Origin: an uncultured Bacteroidia bacterium
GTDB taxonomy: Bacteria; Bacteroidota; Bacteroidia; Bacteroidales; UBA932
Length of the DNA stretch: 63,754 bases
NCBI GenBank assembly: GCA_902778105.1
Contig: CACYWN010000020.1
Location: 1 to 63,754, forward strand
Reading direction: 5' to 3'
Shown here: piece after piece, positions 35,015 to 46,038 of the stretch
Layout: each line of letters opens with the position of its first letter
Numbering within the stretch: the stretch's first letter is position 1
Notes under the pieces: model-generated
What the model was told of the DNA's origin: nothing
Seen by the model: only the letters and a program-made list of their open reading frames with translations
The model's database searches: none
Program-made: the position numbers and the translations under genes

Positions 35015-36043
35015 CTATTTCCCTGCGATATGCTTCTCCCAGGCCCAGGCGGCGGCGAGGGTTTCCTCGACGGTGCGTGTGGCTTTCCAGCCCATTTCCT
35101 CATTCGCGAGGGTCGGGTCTGCCCAGATGGCGGTGACGTCGCCCGCACGGCGCGGGGCGAACTTGTGGTTGACTTTCACGCCGTTCACTTTCTCGAACGC
35201 GTTGATCAGTTCCAGCACGGAGACCGGACGGCCGGTGCCGATGTTGAAGACCTCGCAGTCTTTCTTCATCTTGCCTTCGATCATCCGTGTGACGGCAAAC
35301 ACATGGGCCTTCGCGAGGTCCACGATGTCGATGAAGTCGCGCAGGCAGGTACCGTCCTCGGTGGGATAGTCGTTGCCGAATACGGAGAGGCACTCGCGCT
35401 TGCCGATGGCGGTCTGGGTGATGAACGGGACCAGGTTGTTGGGAACGCCGCGGGGGAGTTCGCCGATCAGGGCGCTGGGGTGGGCGCCGATGGGGTTGAA
35501 GTAGCGCAGCAGGATGCCCTTCACCGCACCCTTCGTGGCGAAGACGGTGTCGCGGAGGATGTCCTCGCAGACCGCCTTGGTGTTGCCGTAAGGCGAGGTG
35601 GCGGGCTTGCGGGGCGTCTTTTCCGTCACGGGGACGACATCCGGTTCGCCGTACACGGTGGCGGAAGAGGAGAACAGCACGTTGCATCCACCCTTGGCCT
35701 CGGCCGCTTCCAGCACGTTCAGGAAGCTCATGAGGTTGTTCTTGTAGTAGAGGACCGGCTTGAAGACGGATTCACCCACGGCTTTGAAGGCGGCAAAGTG
35801 GATGACGGCGTCGATGGGGTAGTCGTTGAAGATCTTGTGCACCGCCTCCGCGTCGCAGAAATCCATCTTTACCAGGGGAATGTCCTCGCGTCCGGTGATC
35901 TTCTTCACGCCCTCGAAGCAGGTGAGGTCGCAGTTCGAGAAATTGTCGGCGACCACCACGTCGTAGCCCGCCTGGATGAGTTCCACGGTCACGTGGCTTC
36001 CGATGAAGCCCGCTCCGCCCGATACAAGTACTGTCTTTTTCAT
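35015..36043 (-). CDS. galE: UDP-glucose 4-epimerase
   Basis: 342 residues from the ATG at 36043. Extended SDR fold: SGGAGFIGSH for NAD, catalytic Ser in FSSSATVYG and the YGNTK (YxxxK) pair, then the GalE-specific NPIGAHPSALIGE and DFIDIVDLAKAHV. It interconverts UDP-glucose and UDP-galactose (or the N-acetyl forms) for glycan synthesis. It lies upstream of the DPP-IV gene on the same strand, with a perfect -7 box (36068-36075), divergent from dacB. Confidence 0.96.
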   Translation of the reverse strand: MKKTVLVSGGAGFIGSHVTVELIQAGYDVVVADNFSNCDLTCFEGVKKITGREDIPLVKMDFCDAEAVHKIFNDYPIDAVIHFAAFKAVGESVFKPVLYYKNNLMSFLNVLEAAEAKGGCNVLFSSSATVYGEPDVVPVTEKTPRKPATSPYGNTKAVCEDILRDTVFATKGAVKGILLRYFNPIGAHPSALIGELPRGVPNNLVPFITQTAIGKRECLSVFGNDYPTEDGTCLRDFIDIVDLAKAHVFAVTRMIEGKMKKDCEVFNIGTGRPVSVLELINAFEKVNGVKVNHKFAPRRAGDVTAIWADPTLANEEMGWKATRTVEETLAAAWAWEKHIAGK

Positions 36044-36067
36044 TTCCGGAAAGGTTTGTTCAGAAAA

Positions 36068-36075
36068 CAAAGATA
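36068..36075 (-). promoter_or_regulatory. -7 box of galE
   Basis: Minus strand TATCTTTG, perfect, 24 bases before the ATG. It lies 12 bases from the back-to-back dacB -7 box. Confidence 0.6.
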
Positions 36076-36087
36076 AGAAAAATATCC

Positions 36088-36095
36088 TATCTTTG
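36088..36095 (+). promoter_or_regulatory. -7 box of dacB
   Basis: TATCTTTG, perfect, five bases before the dacB ATG; a leaderless transcript is expected. Confidence 0.6.
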
Positions 36096-36100
36096 TCATT

Positions 36101-39163
<3,063 letters not shown>

Positions 39164-39165
<2 letters not shown>

Positions 39166-39189
39166 ATTTCTCGACAAGCTCGAAATGAC
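39164..39189 (+). repeat. Hairpin repeat at the atpD-atpC junction
   Basis: 26 bp beginning AGATTTCTCGAC and ending GCTCGAAATGAC. ATTTC/GAAAT and CGA/TCG can pair. The first two bases overlap the atpD stop codon and the ATG within GAAATGAC is the atpC start. The same sequence recurs at 40509-40534. Confidence 0.85.
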
Positions 39190-39433
39190 AAACGCAATAG
39201 CTTTGCATATCGTATCCCCGGAGGGAACGCTGGTGGAGACGGAGGTGTCGGCCGTGACGCTGCCGGGCTCCCTGGCGCCGTTTGAGGTCCTGAAGGACCA
39301 CGCCCCCCTGATCTCCTCCCTGGACCAGGGCGACATCGTCTATGTCAACGAGGGTGGCGAGCAGCGCCTTCCCATCGCTTCGGGATTCGTGGAAGTGCGT
39401 GACAATCAGGTGGAAGTTTGCGTGGAGGTATGA
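39185..39433 (+). CDS. atpC: F-type ATP synthase subunit epsilon (short form)
   Basis: 82 residues: MTNAIALHIVSPEGTLVETE, then VTLPGSLAPFEVLKDHAPLISSL. It is the N-terminal beta-sandwich only, without the C-terminal helical hairpin, which is normal in this phylum. The ATG is provided by the hairpin repeat; a TTG five codons later (before HIVSPEG) is the only other sensible start. Its stop overlaps the atpB ATG (ATGA). Confidence 0.93.
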   Translation: MTNAIALHIVSPEGTLVETEVSAVTLPGSLAPFEVLKDHAPLISSLDQGDIVYVNEGGEQRLPIASGFVEVRDNQVEVCVEV

Positions 39434-40509
39434 TCGCTGCGCTCCTCATATCGCTGCTGATGCTTCTGCAGATTCCTTCACCTGCTCCGCAGGTTCGGAA
39501 TGACAGGGAGACTGTCATTCCGAGCGAAGCAACCTCTGTCATTCCGAGCGAAGCGAAGGAATCTCAAGAAGACATCGACATCGCCGAAATCATTTTCGAC
39601 CACATCGGCGACGACTATGAGTGGCATCTCTGGTCCTGGGGGGACAGGCATGTCGCCCTGCATCTTCCGGTCATCGTGCACAGTTCTACGGGCTGGCATG
39701 TGTTTTCGTCCAAGCGTCTCTCGCACGGGCAAAGCTATGAGGGATTGAGGATCGACCCGGAGAAAGGGAAAATCGTGGAGGCGGACAGCGGAAAGCGGCC
39801 TTTCGACATTTCCATTACCAAGAACGTGCTGTCGCTGATGATGTCCAGCCTGCTGCTGCTCGTCATCATCCTGTGCACGGCCCGCTGGTACAGGAAACAT
39901 GACGTGCTGAATGAGCCTCCGACGGGTATCGCCGCCCTGATGGAGCCGCTGGTGATGATGGTCCACAACATGGCCCGCGAGAACATCGGCGAGGAGGATT
40001 ACCGGAAGTATTCTCCCTACCTGTGCATGGCCTTCCTGTTCATCCTGCTGAACAATTTCCTCGGCATCGTTCCGTTCTTCCCGGGCGGAGCGAACCTCAC
40101 CGGCAACATCGCCATCACGCTGGTACTGGCCCTGTGCACCTTCTTTACGGTGAACTTGACCGGCACCAAGCACTATTACAAGGACATCTTCAATCCGGAC
40201 GTTCCGGTGTTCCTGAAGCCCATCATGCCCGTCATCGAGGTCTTCAGCGCCCTGATGAAACCGGTGTCCCTCACGATCCGACTCTTCGCGAACATGCTCG
40301 CAGGCCACATCATGATCCTGTGCATGGTGTGCATCATCTTCATCATGGCCAAGTACGGGCCGCTCCTGATGGGGTCGATGACGGTGGTGTCCGTGCTCTT
40401 CGGCATCTTCCTGGATGCGCTGGAGTGCCTGGTGGCCTTCATCCAGGCCTATGTGTTCACGATGCTGTCATCTATCTATATCGGGCTCGCCAGGGCCCAT
40501 GGAGAGTGA
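39430..40509 (+). CDS. atpB: F-type ATP synthase subunit a with repeat-built N-terminal segment
   Basis: 359 residues. The Fo stator channel is recognisable from LVLALCTFFTVNLTG, PVIEVFSALMKPVSLTIRLFAN (essential Arg in SLTIRLFANMLAGH) and VAFIQAYVFTMLSSIYI. As in other Bacteroidota there is an N-terminal signal-like helix (MIAALLISLLMLLQ) and a long periplasmic domain with DDYEWHLWS. Here residues 14-45 between signal and domain are encoded by three consecutive hairpin-repeat units (QIPSPAPQVRND, VIPSEATS, VIPSEAKES). The reading frame is intact through all of them. ATGA overlap with atpC. Confidence 0.94.
   Translation: MIAALLISLLMLLQIPSPAPQVRNDRETVIPSEATSVIPSEAKESQEDIDIAEIIFDHIGDDYEWHLWSWGDRHVALHLPVIVHSSTGWHVFSSKRLSHGQSYEGLRIDPEKGKIVEADSGKRPFDISITKNVLSLMMSSLLLLVIILCTARWYRKHDVLNEPPTGIAALMEPLVMMVHNMARENIGEEDYRKYSPYLCMAFLFILLNNFLGIVPFFPGGANLTGNIAITLVLALCTFFTVNLTGTKHYYKDIFNPDVPVFLKPIMPVIEVFSALMKPVSLTIRLFANMLAGHIMILCMVCIIFIMAKYGPLLMGSMTVVSVLFGIFLDALECLVAFIQAYVFTMLSSIYIGLARAHGE
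39470..39564 (+). repeat. Three tandem hairpin-repeat units inside atpB
   Basis: Unit 1 (39470-39504) begins AGATTCCTTCACC and ends GGTTCGGAATGAC (inverted orientation, loop CTGCTCCGCAG itself a hairpin). Unit 2 (39514-39537) is GTCATTCCGAGCGAAGCAA plus CCTCT, lacking the closing arm. Unit 3 (39538-39564) begins GTCATTCCGAG and ends CGAAGGAATCT; it is identical to the copy in atpG at 44069-44095. Confidence 0.88.
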
Positions 40510-40534
40510 GATTTCTCGACAAGCTCGAAATGAC
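40509..40534 (+). repeat. Hairpin repeat at the atpB-atpE junction
   Basis: Same 26-bp unit as at 39164-39189 (AGATTTCTCGAC ... CTCGAAATGACA), again starting on the stop codon of the upstream gene. Confidence 0.85.
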
Positions 40535-40556
40535 AAACATTTAAAACCATAAAGTT

Positions 40557-40752
40557 ATGTTACTTGTTACCATGATTCTCCAGGCTGCGGCCGGTGCCGC
40601 CCGGCAAGATCGGTAAGTCCACGATGGAATCCATCGCCCGCCAGCCGGAATCCGCCGGCAACCTGAGGACCGCGATGATCATCGCCGCCGGTATGATCGA
40701 AGGCGCCGCCCTGTTCGCCATCATCGTCTGCCTCCTGGCCCTGGTTCTCTAA
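40557..40752 (+). pseudogene. atpE: F-type ATP synthase subunit c, internal deletion and frameshift
   Basis: The frame opens as MLLVTMILQAAAGAA and then hits RQDR and a stop at 40614-40616. In another frame the second half of subunit c is intact: GKIGKSTMESIARQPESAG, then helix 2 with the ion-binding Glu in AAGMIEGAALFAII, ending at 40752. Compared with the usual ~85-residue protein, about 20 residues (the glycine-rich end of helix 1) are missing and the frame is shifted, so roughly 60 bp were lost near 40602. As the rest of the operon is well preserved, an error in the sequence or a clone-selected mutation is as likely as a true pseudogene. Confidence 0.82.
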
Positions 40753-40755
40753 GCC

Positions 40756-41252
40756 ATGAACCTCGTTACGCCTGACAGCGGCCTCCTGTTCTGGATGGTC
40801 GTCATCTTCGGTTCCTGCTGTGGAAGTTCGGGTTCCCGGTCATCACGGAGATGGTCGAGAAACGAAACGACACCATCGAGAAGTCGCTGAAGGACGCCCA
40901 TGAGATCGAGGCCCGCATGGGTCAGATGGTGGAGGAACACGCCCGGATGCTCGACGAGGCCCGCAAGGAGCAGAGCGCCATCCTCAAGGAGGCGTCCGAG
41001 ACCAAGGCGCGGATCCTCGCCGAGGCGAAGGAGCAGGCGCGCGCGGAGGCCGACAAGATCCTCTCCGACGCCCGCACGCAGATCGCGGCCGAGAAGGAAT
41101 CGGCCCTCCGGGACGTCCGGAAGGAGGTCGCCTTGCTTTCCGTGTCCATCGCCGAGAAGATTCTCCGCAAAGACCTTTCCGTCGACGAGGCCCAGCAGGA
41201 GTACATGGACAAGATGGTCGACGAAACCACCCGCGCCGGCATCAACTCATGA
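40756..41252 (+). pseudogene. atpF: F-type ATP synthase subunit b, frameshifted in the membrane helix
   Basis: Starts MNLVTPDSGLLFWMVVIFG in frame with the ATG at 40756. The frame must then change near 40812 to continue FLLWKFGFPVITEMVEKRND and the long charged stator helix, which runs to 41252 ([15 protein letters not shown]). One missing T in GGTTCCTG (expected GGTTTCCTG) would restore a continuous reading frame. The remainder (about 135 residues of coiled coil, rich in Glu/Ala/Lys) is normal. The stop overlaps atpH by four bases. Together with atpE this makes two lesions 210 bp apart. Confidence 0.85.
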
Positions 41253-41806
41253 ATACGAGCATCGTCCGTCTTCGCTATGCGGAAGCCCTGACCAGATACG
41301 TCCATGAGACCGGTCGGGGCGAGGCCGTCTGCGCCCAGGCGGAAAAGCTTGCCCGGGTCATCGGCGAGGTTCCCGACCTCTCCCGGATGGTGGCGGCGAA
41401 GGATGTCGTCTCGGATGCGGAGAAGATGAAACTGCTCCGCGCCGCGCTGGACGGGCCCATGGAAACGGACCTCGAGCGGTTCATCCGCCTGATGATGGCA
41501 AACGGCCGGACCGACCTCCTGCCGCTCACGCTCAGGGATTTCGTGGACCGGTACCGCCGGAGCATCGGCATCCGGAAAGCGTCCCTGAAGGTCGCGGTCC
41601 CGCCGCCGGAAAGCCTCCTGGAACGGCTCAAGGCCCTGGTCCGGGAACGGACCGGCTGCGAGGCGCAGATCGACGTGGAGGTAGATCCGTCCCTCATCGG
41701 GGGATTCGTGTTCGACATCGACGATGCGATGATCGACAAGAGCGTCTCCCGCCAGCTGGAACTGATCCGGGAACAGTTCATCGAGAAAAACAGAAGAATC
41801 GTGTAA
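41249..41806 (+). CDS. atpH: F-type ATP synthase subunit delta (OSCP)
   Basis: 185 residues: [18 protein letters not shown] at the N-terminus and the delta signature [25 protein letters not shown] (split) at the C-terminus. It connects F1 to the b-subunit stalk. ATGA overlap with atpF and two bases before atpA. Confidence 0.95.
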   Translation: MNTSIVRLRYAEALTRYVHETGRGEAVCAQAEKLARVIGEVPDLSRMVAAKDVVSDAEKMKLLRAALDGPMETDLERFIRLMMANGRTDLLPLTLRDFVDRYRRSIGIRKASLKVAVPPPESLLERLKALVRERTGCEAQIDVEVDPSLIGGFVFDIDDAMIDKSVSRQLELIREQFIEKNRRIV

Positions 41807-41808
41807 GT

Positions 41809-43392
41809 ATGGCAAATACGATAAAACCCAGTGAAATTTCCGAAGTGCTGCTGAGCCAGCTCCGGGAAATGAAGAGCGACCTCCAGTTCGAGGAGATCGG
41901 CAAGGTCCTGCAGGTCAGCGACGGCGTTGTCCGCATCTACGGGCTGGACCATGCCGAGGCCGGCGAGCTGCTGGACTGCGGCGACGGCGTGATGGCCGTC
42001 GTGATGAACCTGGAACCGGACAATGTGGGCGCCGTCCTGATGGGCCCGACGGACCTCCTGAAGGAAGGGGCCGTGGTGCGGCGCACCCGCCGCATCGCCT
42101 CCATCCCGGTGGGCGAATCCATGGTGGGCCGCGTCGTGGACCCGCTGGGCAATCCCCTGGACGGCCTGGGCGAGATCGGCGGCGAGCGGCTGGACATGCC
42201 GCTGGAACGCAAGGCGCCGGGCGTCATTTTCCGTCAACCTGTGAATGAACCGCTGCAGACCGGCCTCAAAGCTATCGACGCGATGATCCCGATCGGCCGC
42301 GGCCAGCGTGAGCTCATCATCGGCGACCGCCAGACGGGAAAGACCGCCATCGCCATCGACACCATCATCAACCAGCGGCAGAACTTCCTGGACGGGAAGC
42401 CTGTGTACTGCATCTATGTGGCTGTGGGCCAGAAGGGTTCCACGGTCGCCAGCATCGTCAAGACGCTCCGGGAGCACGGGGCGATGGACTACACGGTCGT
42501 CGTCGCCGCCACGGCTGCCGATCCCGCCGCCCTGCAGTACTATGCGCCTTTCGCCGGCGCCGCCATCGGCGAGTATTTCCGCGACACCGGACGCCATGCC
42601 CTCGTCGTGTATGACGACCTGTCGAAGCAGGCCGTCGCTTACCGCGAAGTGTCCCTGATCCTGAAACGTCCCTCCGGACGTGAGGCATATCCGGGCGATA
42701 TCTTCTACCTGCATTCCCGTCTTCTGGAGCGGGCGGCGAAAATCATTGACCAGCAGGAGGTTGCTGAACAGATGAATGACCTTCCCGAGGTCCTTCGCGG
42801 GAAAGTGCGCGGCGGGGGATCCCTCACCGCCCTCCCGATCATCGAGACCCAGGCCGGTGACGTTTCGGCCTATATCCCGACCAACGTCATCTCCATCACC
42901 GACGGCCAGATCTACCTGGAGTCCGGCCTGTTCAACCAGGGCATCCGGCCGGCCATCAACGTGGGTATCAGCGTCTCCCGCGTGGGCGGCAGCGCCCAGG
43001 TGAAGTCCATGAAGAAGGTGGCGGGTACCCTGAAGATCGACCAGGCCCAGTACACCGAACTGGAGGCCTTCTCCAAGTTCTCCTCCGACATGGACAAGGT
43101 CACGGAGATGGCCCTGGACAAAGGCCGCAAGAACAACCAGCTCCTCATCCAGCCCCAGTACAGCCCCATGCCCGTGGGCGAACAGGTCGCCGTCCTCTAC
43201 TGCGGCACGAACGCCCTGATGCGGGACATCCCGGTCGCCCGCGTCCGCGAGTTCCAGGAACTCTTCCTGGACCGCCTCCGCGCCGCCCATCAGGACGACG
43301 TCCTCGCTCCGCTCGCCGCCGGAAAGATGACCGATGAGATCGGTGACATCCTCCGCGCAGAAGCTACGTCCATCATCGCCGGAATGCAGTAG
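41809..43392 (+). CDS. atpA: F-type ATP synthase subunit alpha
   Basis: 527 residues. N-terminal beta-barrel, P-loop [16 protein letters not shown], and the alpha signature region [15 protein letters not shown] (alpha-Arg finger in SRVGGSAQ). Regulatory nucleotide-binding subunit of F1, intact. atpG begins four bases after its stop. Confidence 0.98.
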   Translation: MANTIKPSEISEVLLSQLREMKSDLQFEEIGKVLQVSDGVVRIYGLDHAEAGELLDCGDGVMAVVMNLEPDNVGAVLMGPTDLLKEGAVVRRTRRIASIPVGESMVGRVVDPLGNPLDGLGEIGGERLDMPLERKAPGVIFRQPVNEPLQTGLKAIDAMIPIGRGQRELIIGDRQTGKTAIAIDTIINQRQNFLDGKPVYCIYVAVGQKGSTVASIVKTLREHGAMDYTVVVAATAADPAALQYYAPFAGAAIGEYFRDTGRHALVVYDDLSKQAVAYREVSLILKRPSGREAYPGDIFYLHSRLLERAAKIIDQQEVAEQMNDLPEVLRGKVRGGGSLTALPIIETQAGDVSAYIPTNVISITDGQIYLESGLFNQGIRPAINVGISVSRVGGSAQVKSMKKVAGTLKIDQAQYTELEAFSKFSSDMDKVTEMALDKGRKNNQLLIQPQYSPMPVGEQVAVLYCGTNALMRDIPVARVREFQELFLDRLRAAHQDDVLAPLAAGKMTDEIGDILRAEATSIIAGMQ

Positions 43393-43396
43393 TCCC

Positions 43397-44353
43397 ATGC
43401 CCTCTTTAAAGGAAATCAAAGGCCGCATCGCCTCCGTCAAGAGCACGCTGAAGATCACTTCCGCGATGAAGCTCGTTGCGTCGGCCAAACTCCGCAAAGC
43501 CCAGCAGGCCATCGAAGGCATGCGCCCGTATGAACGGAAGTTGCAGGAGATGCTGGCACATTTGACCAGGCAGGCCGGCGGTTCCGGGGTGGGGATTTCC
43601 GGAACATATGCCCGTATTGAGCCACCCCATAAATCAAAGATTTCCGGGGACCCCGGTTGGTCGCGAAGCGACGCGGAGGAAAGCGTCACCCCCGGCCCGG
43701 AGACATCGGCGGAAGAGAAGGTTGTCATCGTCGCTTTCGCGTCCAATTCCTCCCTTTGCGGCGCGTTCAATGCCAATGCCGTGCGGCTGGCCCTGGAGAC
43801 CATCCAGTCTTGCGGGGATGCGCAGGTAACGGTCTATAGCGTCGGCCGCAAGATGGCCGAAGCCATGAAGAAAGTCGGTCATCCTTCCCCGGCGGACTTC
43901 CACGACCTGGCCGACAAGCCCTCCTACGCGGAAGCCGCCGCCCTGGCCGGTCAACTGATGGAAGACTTCCACGAAGGCCGCATCGACCGGGTGGAACTCG
44001 TTTACAACCATTTCGTATCTTCCGGCAAGCAGGTTCCCGTCCGGGAAACCTTCCTGCCTTCCACCATTGTCATTCCGAGCGAAGCGAAGGAATCTGAAAC
44101 CGATTACATCCTGGAACCCTCGGCCAAGGAACTTCTTGAGGAACTTCTTCCGAAGTCCTTGAAACTCAAGCTCTACACCGCCCTCCTGGACAGCAACGCC
44201 TCCGAACATGCCGCCCGGACCGTGGCCATGCAGACCGCCACGGACAATGGCGAAGACCTTCTGCAGGAGCTCACCCTCCAGTACAACAAATCCCGCCAGC
44301 AGAAGATCACTTCGGAAATCCTGGATCTTGCGGGCGGGAGTCAGCAGCAATAG
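43397..44353 (+). CDS. atpG: F-type ATP synthase subunit gamma with two extra inserts
   Basis: 318 residues from the ATG at 43397, about 25-30 longer than usual. The coiled-coil ends are canonical: MPSLKEIKGRIASVKSTLKI and ATDNGEDLLQELTLQYNKSR. The Rossmann-like domain (VVIVAFASNSSLCGAFNANA) is intact. Residues about 61-105 are a non-family insert (GGSGVGISGTYARIEPPHKS and onward) derived from palindromic DNA. Residues 225-233 (VIPSEAKES) are exactly the 27-bp hairpin repeat, in the same frame as in atpB. Both inserts keep the frame. They fall in peripheral loops of the globular domain, so rotation should still be possible. Confidence 0.93.
   Translation: MPSLKEIKGRIASVKSTLKITSAMKLVASAKLRKAQQAIEGMRPYERKLQEMLAHLTRQAGGSGVGISGTYARIEPPHKSKISGDPGWSRSDAEESVTPGPETSAEEKVVIVAFASNSSLCGAFNANAVRLALETIQSCGDAQVTVYSVGRKMAEAMKKVGHPSPADFHDLADKPSYAEAAALAGQLMEDFHEGRIDRVELVYNHFVSSGKQVPVRETFLPSTIVIPSEAKESETDYILEPSAKELLEELLPKSLKLKLYTALLDSNASEHAARTVAMQTATDNGEDLLQELTLQYNKSRQQKITSEILDLAGGSQQQ
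43579..43714 (+). repeat. Palindrome-rich insert in atpG
   Basis: Contains GATTTCCGG twice (43594-43602, 43639-43647), the palindrome CCGGGGACCCCGG (43644-43656) and GTCGCGAAGCGAC (43660-43672). It resembles a composite of short mobile palindromes but is not the same unit as the GTCATT repeats. Boundaries are approximate. Confidence 0.55.
44069..44095 (+). repeat. Hairpin repeat inside atpG
   Basis: 27 bp, identical to 39538-39564 (GTCATTCCGAG ... CGAAGGAATCT). It starts exactly at a codon boundary and adds nine residues. Confidence 0.9.
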
Positions 44354-44361
44354 CCGGTTGA

Positions 44362-44598
44362 CTACTCCTCTTTCAGGCGGTCTTCTTCAGGGATGAGGGC
44401 GACCGCTTTTTCGTAGTCGTCGGCGTTCACCTTCACCTCGATGGCCTTCGCGTAGCCGAGGGAAGGGTAGGAGGAGTCGGCGCCGAAGACGCCGGCGGGA
44501 ATGCCGTTGTCATTGAGCATGCCGGCGAGGATTTCGGCGGGCATGCGCTCGGAGAACTTGGCAACGGTCTTGAATTTTTGGGTGTCAATCGTTTCCAT
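44362..44598 (-). CDS. DUF2007-type small protein
   Basis: 78 residues, cytosolic. The sequence (KTVAKFSERMPAEILAGMLN, NGIPAGVFGADS, IEVKVNADDYEKAVALI) matches the compact alpha/beta DUF2007 fold sometimes described as a putative signal-transducing or PII-like domain. It is the last gene of the hemW-led operon and overlaps the upstream gene by 14 bases. No ligand can be assigned. Confidence 0.83.
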   Translation of the reverse strand: METIDTQKFKTVAKFSERMPAEILAGMLNDNGIPAGVFGADSSYPSLGYAKAIEVKVNADDYEKAVALIPEEDRLKEE

Positions 44599-45055
44599 GG
44601 TTCCGGAATTGATGTTCGATGGAGCTTATGACGCGGACCAGGTCGCGGGAAAGACCTTCGGCCTGGAAACCGCCCAGGATGGGCGAGAGCGTGATGCGGT
44701 CCTCCCACATCCGTGCGGCCCGGTTCAGGCCGGAGGAGAGCCGGAAGGTCAGCACGCCGTCCCGGTCATCTTCCAGGACATAGCCGCGGGCGTCCAGGGC
44801 ACGGACGATGCCTTCCTTGTAATCCGCCGGATCTCCGGCCGCATTGATCTTCCGCTTCTGGTAGCCGAAAAAGGGATAGGCGAGGGCCATGACGGCAAAC
44901 AGGGCGAGTATCCACCAGACCGAGGTCCAGCCATGCTGGAAGGCGACGGCCACGTCCTTGGACACCATTCCCGTCGCCATCAGGATGCCGATGATGACGG
45001 CGAACAGCAGCGTAATCTGGATGAAATACTTGAGGGCTCTGCGCAGGTAGGTCAT
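44585..45055 (-). CDS. Inner-membrane protein with two helices and a soluble C-terminal domain
   Basis: 156 residues; family not recognised. Two hydrophobic helices (about 12-30 and 45-63) precede a soluble domain of about 85 residues (KEGIVRALDARGYVLEDDRD, DRITLSPILGGFQAEG) with alternating strand-helix character. It overlaps the 83-residue gene by four bases and the DUF2007 gene by 14. It is encoded with envelope-stress-type genes (YtxH, holin-like). Confidence 0.75.
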   Translation of the reverse strand: MTYLRRALKYFIQITLLFAVIIGILMATGMVSKDVAVAFQHGWTSVWWILALFAVMALAYPFFGYQKRKINAAGDPADYKEGIVRALDARGYVLEDDRDGVLTFRLSSGLNRAARMWEDRITLSPILGGFQAEGLSRDLVRVISSIEHQFRNHGND

Positions 45056-45303
45056 TTCTTGAGGAGGTTTTTGAGTCCGACGACGGCGTTGATGGCGATG
45101 GTGTACAGCCGGTGTTCCAGGGCGAATCTCCGCACGGCCTGCAGCGCCAGGTTCTGGGGCGTATAGAACCCCTGGACCCGGGTGAGGCTTCCGTGCACGG
45201 AATCGCCCATGGATTCGATCCGGGCGCGGTTGCTCCGGATCGCGGCGTGGAGGTCGTCCAGCGTCCGGATGTCCTGATAGCTATTTTTCTTTTTCATCTT
45301 CAT
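45052..45303 (-). CDS. Small hypothetical protein of the YtxH/holin-like operon
   Basis: 83 residues beginning MKMKKKNSYQDIRTLDDLHA; a start two codons later is equally possible. The C-terminal half is weakly hydrophobic (RRFALEHRLYTIAINAVVGL). It overlaps the holin-like gene by 23 bases and the next gene by four. I recognise the arrangement as common in Bacteroidales but no function. Confidence 0.7.
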   Translation of the reverse strand: MKMKKKNSYQDIRTLDDLHAAIRSNRARIESMGDSVHGSLTRVQGFYTPQNLALQAVRRFALEHRLYTIAINAVVGLKNLLKK

Positions 45304-45649
45304 CGTCGTCGTTGAACAGGAGGTTGACGAATAGCGGGACGAAGGTGTCCTTGAACAGGCTTTCGCGCTTGCGGATGAGGATCCAGACGGCGATGGCGAG
45401 CAGCACGGCCACGCCGATGGCGGACCAGGCGTAGCTGCCGACCAGTTCTCCCACCAGCAGGATGAGGCCGAACGAAAGCACGAGCACCAGGTTTGTCGCC
45501 ACGCCCAGGATCAGGATCATTCCCACGAGTTTGGACACGGAGACGGAAAGACCCTTCACCAGATGGAGTTTGACGTCGTCCAGGCGAAGGTCGATGTATT
45601 CCTGTGCCTGACGGGAGAGGTCTTCGGCCGGTTGGGTGAAATGGCTCAT
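45281..45649 (-). CDS. Phage_holin_3_6/YqjE-type membrane protein
   Basis: 122 residues: an amphipathic N-terminal helix (QEYIDLRLDDVKLHLVKGL), two membrane helices (about 37-62 and 72-90) and a charged tail (FNDDDEDEKEK). This is the pattern of PF07332, whose bacterial members accompany YtxH-domain proteins; they are not lytic holins. ATGA overlap with the YtxH gene. Confidence 0.85.
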   Translation of the reverse strand: MSHFTQPAEDLSRQAQEYIDLRLDDVKLHLVKGLSVSVSKLVGMILILGVATNLVLVLSFGLILLVGELVGSYAWSAIGVAVLLAIAVWILIRKRESLFKDTFVPLFVNLLFNDDDEDEKEK

Positions 45650-46026
45650 GCCTCGGGGGCCTGTTCGTCCACTCCGGGTTCCTCGGCGACGGCCTCTTCC
45701 GCCTCCGATTCGGCCTGCTTCAGGGCTTTTTCCAGCCGTTCGAGCTGCTTGACGAGCAGGTCGCGGGTACTTTCCTTGATTTCGCTGCCCTTCTCGCGGA
45801 GGGTTTCACGGATGTTCTTGATGGATTCCCGGGCCTCTTTCGTCTTTTCGTCAACCTTGGTGCCGAATTCACCGAGGTTTTCCTTGAGGTCCTCATAGCC
45901 GTTGGCCGTGGCTTTCTTTACGCGGGCGCGGGTTTTCCAGCCCTTGTCCGGCGCGTACAGGATACCGATGGCGGCGCCTGCAGCGAGGCCCGCAAGGAGG
46001 GAGAAGAAGGATTTTGTGCTTGCCAT
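45646..46026 (-). CDS. YtxH-domain protein
   Basis: 126 residues. One glycine-rich N-terminal membrane helix (FFSLLAGLAAGAAIGILYAP), followed by the typical DKGWKTRARVKKA, a long charged helix (LREKGSEIKESTRDLLVKQL) and an acidic tail (AVAEEPGVDEQAPEA). YtxH proteins are linked to envelope stress and desiccation. It lies 12 bases after hemW in the operon. Confidence 0.88.
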   Translation of the reverse strand: MASTKSFFSLLAGLAAGAAIGILYAPDKGWKTRARVKKATANGYEDLKENLGEFGTKVDEKTKEARESIKNIRETLREKGSEIKESTRDLLVKQLERLEKALKQAESEAEEAVAEEPGVDEQAPEA

Positions 46027-46038
46027 GATACAGTGTGG

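Noticed and set aside
39470-39564. CRISPR-like array in atpB
   Set aside because: The units are adjacent, differ in orientation and completeness, have no spacers of constant length, and are translated in frame.
40557-40830. Programmed frameshifting in atpE and atpF
   Set aside because: No slippery heptamer or downstream pseudoknot is apparent, and atpE also lacks about 20 residues, which a frameshift would not restore.
45281-45649. Phage holin indicating a prophage remnant
   Set aside because: It belongs to the Phage_holin_3_6/YqjE family found with YtxH proteins in bacterial operons; no other phage genes are present.
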